From Thiobacillus sp. (GTDB lineage Bacteria; Pseudomonadota; Gammaproteobacteria; Burkholderiales; Thiobacillaceae): DNA of 11,274 nt. Positions 1 to 8,744 of the stretch are shown here, piece after piece (position 1 is the first letter of the stretch; every line of letters begins with the position of its first letter). The stretch spans positions 1 through 11,274 of the forward strand of contig JAIWOL010000163.1 of assembly GCA_020216925.1 (NCBI GenBank), given 5' to 3'. The notes below the pieces were generated by a model, which was given only the letters and a program-made list of their open reading frames with translations, made no database searches and was not told the origin of the DNA. Position numbers and translations under genes: made by a program.

Positions 1-20
1 CCATGGGTGCCAGGTCTGCG

Positions 21-52
21 AATAAAAAAGGCGCGTCACCGGGACGCGCCTT
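21..52 (-). terminator. Rho-independent terminator of thiC
   Basis: Read on the minus strand, a perfect 10-bp stem (plus-strand arms 28-37 and 43-52, core GGCGCGTC/GACGCGCC) with a 5-nt loop is followed by a run of Ts (plus-strand A24-A29). It begins about 20 nt after the thiC stop codon, so it is a textbook intrinsic terminator for thiC. On the plus strand the hairpin is not followed by a T-tract, so it should work mainly in the thiC direction. Confidence 0.9.
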
Positions 53-72
53 GTGATTATACGCAGGGCAGC

Positions 73-2140
<2,068 letters not shown>

Positions 2141-2144
2141 AGCC

Positions 2145-2173
2145 AAGTTAGCCGAAATGTGGAATAATTGCAA
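2145..2173 (-). promoter_or_regulatory. Possible sigma70 promoter for thiC
   Basis: On the minus strand TTGCAA (2173-2168) and TAACTT (2150-2145) are separated by 17 nt. Transcription would start near 2138, just at the 5' edge of the riboswitch, which is the expected place. The -10 match is poor (3 of 6), so this is tentative. TTGCCC with TAAAAA further upstream is an alternative. Confidence 0.3.
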
Positions 2174-2231
2174 GGCAACTTTTCTTGTAACCCTTTGATT
2201 TTTTAGGGCACCACATTAACCAGGGCAAGTC

Positions 2232-2885
2232 ATGGACATCGAACAGGCGCGCTATAACATGGTGGAACAGCAAATTCGCCCCTGGGACGTTCTGAACCAG
2301 AACGTGCTCGACCTGCTGTTCCGGCTGCGCCGCGAAGACTTCGTCCATCCCGCACACCGCGCGCTGGCTTTCGTCGACATGGAAATTCCGCTCGGCCACG
2401 GCGAAACCATGTGGACACCCAAGCTGGAAGCCCGCGTCTTGCAGGAGCTCACCCTGGCCGGCTCCGACCGCGTGCTGGAGATCGGTACCGGCAGCGGCTA
2501 TTTCACGGCGCTGCTGGCCGCCCAGGCAGGCGAGGTGGTGTCGGTGGACATTCATGCCGATTTCACCGCTGCCGCCGGCGACAATCTCCGCGCGCACGGC
2601 ATCACCAACGTCAGTCTGGAGACCGGCGACGCAGCACGCGACTGGCACGATCAGGACGGCTTCGACGTCATCGTGCTCACCGGTTCCACCCCCATCCTGT
2701 CGGACGCCTTCCGCAGGCGATTGCGGGTTGGCGGCCGCCTGTTTGCCGTCACGGGGACGGCGCCGGTGATGCAGGCCCAGCTCGTCACCTGCACCGCGCC
2801 CGGCGCGTTTCGCAGCGTCACGCTGTTTGAAACCTGCCTCGCCCCGCTGGTCAACGCCCCCCAACCGGCCGCATTCGTATTCTGA
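2232..2885 (+). CDS. PCMT-like SAM-dependent methyltransferase (divergent protein-L-isoaspartate O-methyltransferase family)
   Basis: A 217-residue soluble protein of the PCMT family. The class I SAM-binding motif I is clear (VLEIGTGSGY, residues 81-90), with an acidic motif II (VDIH, about 105-108). The N-terminal region FVHPAHRALAF...IPLGHGET corresponds to the family's FVP...PIGHGQT segment. In true isoaspartyl methyltransferases that loop continues TISQP, containing the catalytic serine; here it reads TMWTP (59-63), so repair of isoaspartate is doubtful and the substrate is unknown. A weak AGGG lies 6 nt before the ATG. The stop overlaps the rhodanese start by 1 nt (TGATG), and tolC follows 16 nt after rhodanese, so the three are probably one operon. 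Annotation pipelines would probably call it Pcm; I prefer PCMT-like and leave the symbol empty. Confidence 0.88.
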   Translation: MDIEQARYNMVEQQIRPWDVLNQNVLDLLFRLRREDFVHPAHRALAFVDMEIPLGHGETMWTPKLEARVLQELTLAGSDRVLEIGTGSGYFTALLAAQAGEVVSVDIHADFTAAAGDNLRAHGITNVSLETGDAARDWHDQDGFDVIVLTGSTPILSDAFRRRLRVGGRLFAVTGTAPVMQAQLVTCTAPGAFRSVTLFETCLAPLVNAPQPAAFVF

Positions 2886-3202
2886 TGCGCCAGTTACGCC
2901 CCGCAGAGCTCGCCGCCTACCTGGCAAAAGGCAACTCACCGCTGTTGCTCGACGTGCGCGAGCCGTGGGAAGCCGGCATCTGCCGTGTTCCCGGTTCCAC
3001 GCTGATCCCGATGCGCGACCTGCCGGCGCGTGCAAACGAATTGAACAAAGAGGCTGAAACGGTAGTCATCTGCCACCACGGTGTGCGCAGCTACCACGCA
3101 GCCCGATACCTGGAGTCCCTGGGATTTGGAGATGTCATCAACCTCTCGGGCGGCGTTGCCGCCTGGGCAGACGAAGTCGACCCGGCCATGCCGCGTTACT
3201 GA
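2885..3202 (+). CDS. Single-domain rhodanese (sulfurtransferase)
   Basis: A 105-residue single rhodanese domain, of the GlpE/PspE size class. LLLDVREPWEAGICRVPGS (20-38) is the usual N-terminal signature. The active-site loop is CHHGVRS with the persulfide-forming cysteine at C63, and GFGDVINLSGGVAAW is the usual C-terminal signature. Such proteins carry sulfane sulfur in the cytosol, but the physiological acceptor cannot be read from sequence. No signal peptide is seen. Its ATG overlaps the stop of the upstream methyltransferase and has no good ribosome-binding site of its own, which points to translational coupling. The complete active site argues for a working enzyme rather than a degenerate rhodanese. 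Confidence 0.95.
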   Translation: MRQLRPAELAAYLAKGNSPLLLDVREPWEAGICRVPGSTLIPMRDLPARANELNKEAETVVICHHGVRSYHAARYLESLGFGDVINLSGGVAAWADEVDPAMPRY

Positions 3203-3218
3203 ACACAACAGGATCATC

Positions 3219-4529
3219 ATGCACATCAAACCGCTCGTACTTGCCCTGGGCCTGGCCCTGATTCCCGCTGCCCATGCGGCCAATCTCTCAGACGTTTACC
3301 GCGACGCGCTCGCCTACGACGCGCAATACGCCGCTGCGCGCGCAGCCTTGCAGGCGGGCCAGGAAAAAACCGCGCAGGGCCGGGCCGGCCTGCTGCCGCA
3401 GGTCAGTGCAAGCGGCAACCTGCGCTACAACGATGTCGACTCATCACTGCCGGGAGGCGATGCGCAATACGGTTCCAATGGCTTCGGCGTCAGCGCCATG
3501 CAGCCCATTTTCCGCAAGCAGAACCAGGTGCAGTACGAACAGGCCAAGAACCAGACCCGTATTGCCGAAATGCAATTCAAGGTGGCCGAACAGGATCTGA
3601 TCCTGCGCGTGGCACAGGCGTATTTCGACGTACTGCAATCGCAGGACAACATTGCCTTCATCAATGCGCAGAAAGCCGCGATCTCGGAGCAGCTCGCCTC
3701 GGCCAAGCGCAACTTCGAAGTCGGCACCGCCACCATCACCGACACGCACGAGGCGCAGGCCCGATACGACCTTGCCGTGGCGCAGGAAATCGCCGAACAG
3801 AATTCGCTGAACATCCGCCTGCGCGCGCTGGAGAAACTCATAGGCAAACCTGCCGGCGCGCTCGACAGCCTGGCCGGCCCCATCCAGCTCAAAACCGAAA
3901 TCGGCAACATCGACGAATGGGCCGAGCGCGCCGCCAATGGCAACCTGCAGACAGAAATCCAGCGTCTGGCCAAGGCCATCGCCGACCAGGAAATCGAACG
4001 CAACCGCGCCGGCCACTACCCCACGCTCGACGCGGTCGCCGGTTATACCGTCAATAACAACCAGAACTTTGGCACGCAGAAGGTCGATACCCGCACCGCC
4101 AGCATCGGTCTCGAACTCAATTTGCCGGTTTACCAGGGCGGGCTTGTCAGCTCGCGGGTGCGCGAAGCTGTCGCCAACCAGGAAAAGGCGCGACAGGAGC
4201 TGCAAGCGGCCAGTCGAGACGCCAGCCTGTCGGCCCGCCAGGCCTGGCTCAACGTCGACAGCGGGGCGGCACGCGTGCGCGCACTCGAACAGGCCCTGAT
4301 ATCGAGCCAGGCCCAGCTCGATTCGACCAAACTTGGCCTCTCCGTGGGTGTGCGCACCGGCCTGGACGTGCTCAACGCCGAACAGCAGGTGCTGTCTGCC
4401 CGCCGCGATCTCGCCGGGGCGCGCTACGCCTATCTGCTGTCGGCACTATCCCTCAAAGCCGCAGTCGGCGCGCTCAGTCCGGCCGATCTCGCTGCAATCG
4501 ACCAGCACCTGAAACCCGCGGCGAAATAA
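3219..4529 (+). CDS. tolC: TolC-family outer-membrane efflux protein
   Basis: Outer-membrane channel component of type I secretion and tripartite drug-efflux machines; a trimer forms a beta-barrel with a long periplasmic alpha-tunnel. The 436-residue product begins with a signal peptide (MHIKPLVLALGLALIPAAHA, cleavage expected after A20). It shows two OEP repeats rich in long Ala/Gln/Glu helices, typical barrel-strand pieces such as GFGVSAMQPIF and IGLELNLPVYQGG, and GVRTGLDVLNAEQQV near the C terminus. The ATG at 3219 is chosen because AGGA lies 5 nt upstream and it starts the signal peptide; the longer frame from 3081 runs antisense-like through the rhodanese gene. No membrane-fusion or inner-membrane pump gene is adjacent, so it may be the general TolC of the cell. 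Its last 56 bp overlap the end of waaA on the other strand. Confidence 0.95.
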   Translation: MHIKPLVLALGLALIPAAHAANLSDVYRDALAYDAQYAAARAALQAGQEKTAQGRAGLLPQVSASGNLRYNDVDSSLPGGDAQYGSNGFGVSAMQPIFRKQNQVQYEQAKNQTRIAEMQFKVAEQDLILRVAQAYFDVLQSQDNIAFINAQKAAISEQLASAKRNFEVGTATITDTHEAQARYDLAVAQEIAEQNSLNIRLRALEKLIGKPAGALDSLAGPIQLKTEIGNIDEWAERAANGNLQTEIQRLAKAIADQEIERNRAGHYPTLDAVAGYTVNNNQNFGTQKVDTRTASIGLELNLPVYQGGLVSSRVREAVANQEKARQELQAASRDASLSARQAWLNVDSGAARVRALEQALISSQAQLDSTKLGLSVGVRTGLDVLNAEQQVLSARRDLAGARYAYLLSALSLKAAVGALSPADLAAIDQHLKPAAK

Positions 4530-5772
4530 GCCGCGCCACCCGCGCCGCCGCACCGCGGTGGCGTGCGGCAAAGGCCAGCCCGGCCTCCCCCATGCGGGTA
4601 CGCGCTGCTGCATCAGCCAGCAGCGCCCGCGCCTGCCGCATGCAATCGCCGGCGTCGCGCACCTGCCGGGCCGCGCCGGCTTCAACGGCGTCGGCCGTTG
4701 CCTGGGCAAAATTGAAGGTGTGCGGCCCCACCAGCACAGGCCGGCCCACGCTTGCCGCTTCGATCAGGTTCTGTCCGCCCAGCGGCAGCAGGCTGCCGCC
4801 GACAAACGCCACGTCGCATGCGGCATAGTATGCAAACAATTCACCCAGACTGTCGCCCAGCAGCACACGGGTATCCGCATCCGGCGGCCTGTTCATGCTG
4901 CGCCGCTCATACGGCAGACCCGCCGCCTCGATCAGGCCGGCCACGGCATCGAACCGCTGCGGGTGGCGCGGCACCAGCACCAGCAGCACTTCCGCAGGCG
5001 CAGTTTCGGCAAAGGCGCGCAGCAGCAGCGCCTCCTCGCCTTCTCGCGTGCTGGCCGCGAGCAGCACCGGGCGGGCACCCCAGGCAGCGCGCCACATGGC
5101 ACCGCGTTCGAGCATGTCAGGCGGTGGCGCAATGTCGAACTTGAGATTGCCCGTGACGTGCACCGCGCGTGCACCCCTTTGCCTCAGGCGCGCCGCGTCC
5201 GCATCGGTCTGCGCCGCAATTTCCGTGATGCGGCCAAGACTCGCCCGCGTCAGCGCCGGCAGGCGCGCATAGCCGCGTGCCGAACGTTCCGACAGCCGCG
5301 CGTTCGCCAGCATCAGCGGCACACCCCGCGTATCCGCCGCGCGGATCAGGTTCGGCCACAGCTCGGTTTCCATGAGGATGCCGACCGCAGGCCGGGTCCG
5401 GCGCAGAAAACGCCGCACCAGCGCGGCGTAGTCGTATGGCAGATAGACAATGCGCGCGAAATGGCCGTAGAGCGCCTCGGCTGTCGCTCGCCCGGTCGGC
5501 GTCATGCAGGTAAGCAGAAAGGGGCGCCCCGAATGGTCGGCGCGCAGGGCCTCGATCAGCGGCTGCGCCGCGCGCATTTCGCCTACCGACACGGCATGAA
5601 TCCAGATCGCGCCGGGCGGCGCTTTCACCGCGCCCAGACGTTCGCCCCAGTGTTTGAGATAGCCCCGCTCACGCCGGCCGCGCCACGTCAACCGCAACGG
5701 AATCAGCGGTGCCGCGAGCAGCAGGGCCAGGCGATAGAGCGTCCAGTCGAGGATCAGGCGCAGGGCGGGCAT
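4474..5772 (-). CDS. waaA: 3-deoxy-D-manno-octulosonic acid (Kdo) transferase WaaA/KdtA
   Basis: Inner-membrane-anchored GT30 glycosyltransferase that adds Kdo from CMP-Kdo to lipid A precursor, the first step of LPS core assembly. The 432-residue protein has an N-terminal hydrophobic anchor (about residues 5-28) followed by a basic stretch and WGERLG (42-47), where the family has a catalytic glutamate. It also has WIHAVSVGE (57-65), METELWPN (134-141), VTGNLKFD (207-214) and the C-terminal nucleotide-sugar region GGSLLPLGGQNLIEAA with VGPHTFNF. The ATG at 5772 is the only plausible start for the anchor, but no Shine-Dalgarno precedes it. The last residues form a short extra tail that runs into the 3' end of tolC on the other strand. 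It is divergent from the neighbouring epimerase gene (56 bp between starts). Confidence 0.96.
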   Translation of the reverse strand: MPALRLILDWTLYRLALLLAAPLIPLRLTWRGRRERGYLKHWGERLGAVKAPPGAIWIHAVSVGEMRAAQPLIEALRADHSGRPFLLTCMTPTGRATAEALYGHFARIVYLPYDYAALVRRFLRRTRPAVGILMETELWPNLIRAADTRGVPLMLANARLSERSARGYARLPALTRASLGRITEIAAQTDADAARLRQRGARAVHVTGNLKFDIAPPPDMLERGAMWRAAWGARPVLLAASTREGEEALLLRAFAETAPAEVLLVLVPRHPQRFDAVAGLIEAAGLPYERRSMNRPPDADTRVLLGDSLGELFAYYAACDVAFVGGSLLPLGGQNLIEAASVGRPVLVGPHTFNFAQATADAVEAGAARQVRDAGDCMRQARALLADAAARTRMGEAGLAFAARHRGAAARVARLISPRVSGAGRLQRDRPD

Positions 5773-5778
5773 CGCCGG

Positions 5779-5784
5779 ATTGTA
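5779..5784 (-). promoter_or_regulatory. Possible -10 box of waaA (leaderless candidate)
   Basis: TACAAT on the minus strand matches the -10 consensus at 5 of 6 bases and ends 6 nt before the waaA ATG, so transcription would start at or next to the start codon. No matching -35 is visible at 17-18 nt spacing. Weak evidence on its own. Confidence 0.25.
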
Positions 5785-5828
5785 AGCGTTGCGATGCTAA
5801 ACTCGCCGTCACTTCTGGAGGCGAAACC

Positions 5829-6845
5829 ATGAAAATCCTGCTCACTGGGGCAGCCGGGTTTATCGGCATGCACGTCGCGCAAATCCTGCTGAAACGTGGC
5901 GACGAAGTCGTCGGCATCGACAGCCTCAACGACTACTACGACCCGGCGCTGAAACTCGCGCGGCTCGAACAGATCAAGCCTTATGCGAATTTCCGGTTCG
6001 TCCACGGCGACATCTCCGACCGCATGACGATGGAGGACCAGTTCGAGAAGGGCCACTTCGACGCCGTCATCAACCTCGCCGCGCAGGCCGGCGTGCGTTA
6101 CTCGCTGAAGAATCCGCACGCCTACGTGCAGTCCAACCTGGTCGGCTTCGCCAACCTGCTCGAAGGCTGCCGCCACCACGGCGTCAAGCACTTCGTCTAC
6201 GCCAGTTCGTCGAGCGTCTACGGCGCCAACACCAAGATTCCGTTCTCCACCCACGACCCGGTCAACCACCCGGTGAGCCTGTACGCCGCGAGCAAGAAGG
6301 CCAACGAGCTGATGGCGCACACCTACTCGCACCTCTACGGCCTGCCCACCACCGGGCTGCGCTACTTCACCGTCTACGGCCCCTGGGGCCGGCCCGACAT
6401 GTCGCCGTGGCTGTTCACCAGCGCGATCCTCGAAGGCCGCAGCATCGACGTCTTCAATCACGGCGACATGATGCGCGACTTCACCTACATCGACGACATC
6501 GCCGACGGCACCGTGAAAGTGCTCGACCGCATCCCGCAGCCCAATCCGAACTTCGACCACAACAACCCCGACCCCGCCAGCAGCCACGCGCCCTACCGCG
6601 TCTACAACATCGGCAACCACACCCCGGTGCAGCTGATGGATTTCATCGGCACCATCGAAGCCGCGCTCGGCCAGACCGCGAAGAAGAACTTTCTGCCGAT
6701 GCAGGACGGCGACGTGCAGGCGACCTACGCGGATGTCGACGACCTCATCCGCGATACCGGCTTCAGACCGGCGACGACGCTGGAGTATGGGATCGGCAAG
6801 TGGGTGGAGTGGTTCCGGAAATACACATCCCATCATGCAAGGTGA
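5829..6845 (+). CDS. NAD-dependent sugar epimerase, probably UDP-glucuronate 4-epimerase
   Basis: Extended short-chain dehydrogenase that interconverts UDP-glucuronate and UDP-galacturonate for surface polysaccharides. The 338-residue product has the NAD-binding TGAAGFIG motif (6-13), the SSSSVYG strand (127-132), and the catalytic Y-x3-K pair Y152/K156 in LYAASKKANE. The substrate-side signatures RYFTVYGPWGRPDM (178-191) and DFTYIDDI (217-224) are those of the CapI/LspL-type UDP-glucuronate 4-epimerases rather than GalE. A GGAG/AGG element lies about 8 nt before the ATG at 5829; upstream in-frame codons overlap waaA and are unlikely to be used. The exact sugar could differ (other UDP-sugar epimerases or dehydratases share the fold), but the family call is firm. 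No other polysaccharide genes are next to it apart from the divergent waaA. Confidence 0.9.
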   Translation: MKILLTGAAGFIGMHVAQILLKRGDEVVGIDSLNDYYDPALKLARLEQIKPYANFRFVHGDISDRMTMEDQFEKGHFDAVINLAAQAGVRYSLKNPHAYVQSNLVGFANLLEGCRHHGVKHFVYASSSSVYGANTKIPFSTHDPVNHPVSLYAASKKANELMAHTYSHLYGLPTTGLRYFTVYGPWGRPDMSPWLFTSAILEGRSIDVFNHGDMMRDFTYIDDIADGTVKVLDRIPQPNPNFDHNNPDPASSHAPYRVYNIGNHTPVQLMDFIGTIEAALGQTAKKNFLPMQDGDVQATYADVDDLIRDTGFRPATTLEYGIGKWVEWFRKYTSHHAR

Positions 6846-6892
6846 TAGCCGTGCCGATCGAACCGCTGTGCGCGCATGACGGCGAAAATGTC

Positions 6893-6915
6893 AGCCGGGC
6901 GCCGGCGTCCCGGCT
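6893..6915 (-). terminator. Possible hairpin terminator between epimerase and PilZ genes
   Basis: A perfect 7-bp stem AGCCGGG/CCCGGCT (6893-6899, 6909-6915) with a 9-nt loop lies in the 78-bp gap between the two convergent stops. On the minus strand it is followed by GACATTTTC, a weak T-run; on the plus strand there is none. It could end the PilZ transcript, or both. Confidence 0.35.
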
Positions 6916-6923
6916 CGACGATC

Positions 6924-7661
6924 TCATTTATCGGCTTGCTGCGCGCTGATCAGGTTCTGGTAAAGCAGCGCCGAGATGACCAGCGTGTCCTGGTCGCTGA
7001 GATCGTCAAACGCCAGGCCATGCAGCATGGTGGCCTTTTCATCCGCCGTGGCGCGCGTGGCGTTGATAGACCGGACTCTGCATGACAGGGACAGGGTATG
7101 CTCGCCACTGCCGATCTTGACGCGGAATTTGAGGATGAGCGGGTCGTCTATTCCCGCGAGGCTATCGCTGGCGGCAATGAGCGCTCCGCCCACACTGATA
7201 TCGCGTGCCAGGCAGGCATGTCCCCGGCCGTCCCTGTCCGTGACGTGGCAGATGATGTTGATGCGGCTGCGCGCCGACTGGCGCACCACCATGCCACGCA
7301 CTTCCTTCGGCCATTCCAGGTGAATGTGGGGATACGGCGCGCTGGTCACGCGCCGGGCGCTCGTCGAAAACGCATAGGCGCTTTTGCCGCTGAACAGGCG
7401 TGCCACAAAGTTCTGGCCTTCACGCACCAGCATAAGGTTGCCGTCGATCACCGGATTGGTGACGACTATGCCCTTGCCTTCCAGATAACCGATCAGCGTG
7501 ACAAAGCAGCGCGCCTGTTCGTGCCCCGTCTGATACTGAAGCTGGATCGAATCGCCAATATTGAGCTTGATCTGGTCAAGCGTCTGCGCCCCCTCGCGGG
7601 AAGGCGCTGGCACATCGGGCTGCGCATTCGACGCGGGTTTCAGTTCCAGGGTGGCGGGCAT
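6924..7661 (-). CDS. PilZ-domain c-di-GMP receptor, YcgR-like
   Basis: A 245-residue cytosolic protein with a two-part YcgR-like layout: an N-terminal beta-rich domain (about 30-120, with IGDSIQLQY and a GYLEGKGIVVTNP core) and a C-terminal PilZ domain (about 121-240). The c-di-GMP binding signature is complete: RQSAR (R127, R131) and, after the first strands, DISVGG (D154, S156, G159), matching R-x3-R and (D/N)-x-S-x2-G. In enterobacteria YcgR slows the flagellar motor when c-di-GMP is high; whether this protein acts on flagella, pili or something else is not shown here, since no motility genes adjoin. An AGGAG 8 nt before the ATG at 7661 supports the start. The first ~25 residues are low in complexity and Pro/Ala-rich, probably disordered. 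Confidence 0.88.
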   Translation of the reverse strand: MPATLELKPASNAQPDVPAPSREGAQTLDQIKLNIGDSIQLQYQTGHEQARCFVTLIGYLEGKGIVVTNPVIDGNLMLVREGQNFVARLFSGKSAYAFSTSARRVTSAPYPHIHLEWPKEVRGMVVRQSARSRINIICHVTDRDGRGHACLARDISVGGALIAASDSLAGIDDPLILKFRVKIGSGEHTLSLSCRVRSINATRATADEKATMLHGLAFDDLSDQDTLVISALLYQNLISAQQADK

Positions 7662-7955
7662 GGTGTTCTCTCCTGATCGTTATTCACCGCGCGCCACGCG
7701 GGCCAATCCCGTGTCGCGCAGGGCCGACACGACTGATTTCGTCTACTCAACTGTTTTCTTGAGAAATTTTGCAGCCGAGCTGTGCCTGCGGCCCGCGGGC
7801 GCGGCTCGCGTTTGCCGATGCTGTCTTGGCTTGTGCCCGGCAATCGCACGGCAATGATTCAAGGGATGTTTTCGTCCGGGTCCTGGTCTGCTGCGCGGCA
7901 TCGCCCGTCGGCGGGCGATGCCGCACTGCCGTGATGCGACGATAGCGCCAAGGTT
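7662..7955. other. Intergenic region with several dyad symmetries, no gene
   Basis: This 294-bp stretch lies between the PilZ start and the pteridine reductase stop, both on the minus strand. I see no credible coding frame. It holds a perfect 7-bp inverted repeat CGTGTCG/CGACACG (7710-7731), a CTCAA-N8-TTGAG dyad (7746-7763) about 85-100 bp before the PilZ start, a short tandem CGGCAAT repeat near 7840-7856, and two strong hairpins at the right end, listed separately. The PilZ promoter should be here, but I find no good sigma70 pair and no FliA-type sequence. Confidence 0.6.
7895..7924. other. Perfect 13-bp GC-rich hairpin
   Basis: Arms 7895-7907 and 7912-7924 (GCGGCATCGCCCG and its exact complement) are separated by only TCGG. 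It sits about 32 nt after the stop of the pteridine reductase gene. Neither side has a T-tract, so it is not a canonical intrinsic terminator. It may stabilise the mRNA 3' end, assist termination, or be one copy of a dispersed palindromic repeat. Confidence 0.7.
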
Positions 7956-7970
7956 TCAGAGCTTGGCGCT
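7944..7970 (-). other. Hairpin spanning the pteridine reductase stop codon
   Basis: A perfect 9-bp stem AGCGCCAAG/CTTGGCGCT (7944-7952, 7962-7970) with a 9-nt loop that contains the stop codon TGA of the minus-strand gene. No T-tract follows. Together with the 13-bp hairpin 20 nt further on, it forms a tandem stem-loop at the 3' end of this transcript. Confidence 0.6.
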
Positions 7971-8696
7971 GCGCCCGCCATCCACCGCCAGGATCTGGCC
8001 GGTGACAAAACCGCTTTCCATTGCAAAAAAGCGCACGGCACGCGCAATGTCGCTGGGATCGCCGGCCCGCTTCAGCATGGTGTGCGACACGATGCGCTGG
8101 CGCGAGACTTCGTCAAAATTGGAATCATCCTCGGGCCACATGATGGGGCCGGGGGCGATGCCGTTGACGCGCACTTCGGGCGCGAGTTCGCGCGCCATGG
8201 ATTTGGTGAGCCCGACCAGTCCGGCCTTGGCGACTGAATAGACGACGTAGCTCTTCATCGGCCGGTCGGCGTGGATGTCGGTGATATTGATGATGCAACC
8301 GCGACGTTTTTTCAGTTCCGGCGCGGCGGCCTGCGACAGGAACAGGGGGGCCTTGAGGTTGCTGCCCATGAGATCGACCCAGTCTTTCTCCTGTATGGTG
8401 CCAACGGGCGTGGGGTAGAAACTCGACGCATTGTTGAGCAGCACGTCCAGCCCGCCGAAGGTGGCGACGGTCTGATTCACCAGCGCCGGCAGGCCGCCGA
8501 TATCGAGCAGGTCGGCCTGGATGAGCGCAACCGAATCGGGGCGCAGGGCATTGAGCTCAGCCTGAAGCGCGCGCGCTTCGGTGGCCGAGCTGCGGTAATG
8601 AACCATCAAACTGGCGCCGGCCGCGTGCAGCAGGCGGGCGGACGCGGCGCCCACGCGTCGGGCACCGCCAGTGATCAGCACGACTTTGCCATGCAT
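7956..8696 (-). CDS. Pteridine reductase (SDR family)
   Basis: Short-chain dehydrogenase of 246 residues, predicted to reduce dihydro- or oxidised pterins (and possibly dihydrofolate) with NADPH in the cytosol. The coenzyme loop reads TGGARRVG (9-16); its basic TGxxxRxG form is typical of PTR1/FolM-like enzymes and favours NADPH. NNASSF (88-93) is the usual Asn strand. The catalytic Y153/K157 (YSVAK) is preceded by D140, exactly 13 residues before the Tyr, where classical SDRs have Ser; Leishmania PTR1 has Asp at this position (D181/Y194/K198). This separates it from FabG-type reductases. The ATG at 8696 has AAGG 9 nt upstream. It is divergent from the MidA-like methyltransferase gene. The precise substrate (dihydromonapterin, biopterin or folate) is not determined by sequence. 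Confidence 0.88.
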   Translation of the reverse strand: MHGKVVLITGGARRVGAASARLLHAAGASLMVHYRSSATEARALQAELNALRPDSVALIQADLLDIGGLPALVNQTVATFGGLDVLLNNASSFYPTPVGTIQEKDWVDLMGSNLKAPLFLSQAAAPELKKRRGCIINITDIHADRPMKSYVVYSVAKAGLVGLTKSMARELAPEVRVNGIAPGPIMWPEDDSNFDEVSRQRIVSHTMLKRAGDPSDIARAVRFFAMESGFVTGQILAVDGGRSAKL

Positions 8697-8715
8697 CGGA
8701 ATTCGCCTTTATAGT
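8686..8715 (+). promoter_or_regulatory. Sigma70-type promoter for the MidA-like gene
   Basis: TTGCCA (8686-8691) and TATAGT (8710-8715) each match consensus at 5 of 6 bases with an 18-nt spacer. The -35 lies within the first codons of the divergent pteridine reductase gene. Transcription would start near 8722, about 23 nt before the ATG at 8745. This is the best promoter I can see in the window. Confidence 0.5.
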
Positions 8716-8744
8716 CGGAGGGGTTACCCATTATCACCGAAACC

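Noticed and set aside
3081..3218. Upstream extension of tolC by 46 codons
   Set aside because: It lies inside the rhodanese gene in another frame and would bury the signal peptide; the ATG at 3219 has a good ribosome-binding site.
4558..5832. 424-codon plus-strand frame opposite waaA
   Set aside because: Antisense shadow of waaA; Arg/His/Gln-rich composition with no family resemblance.
5754..6836. 360-codon minus-strand frame opposite the epimerase gene
   Set aside because: Antisense shadow with Val/Asp/Gly-rich repeats of the complementary codons; no domain visible.
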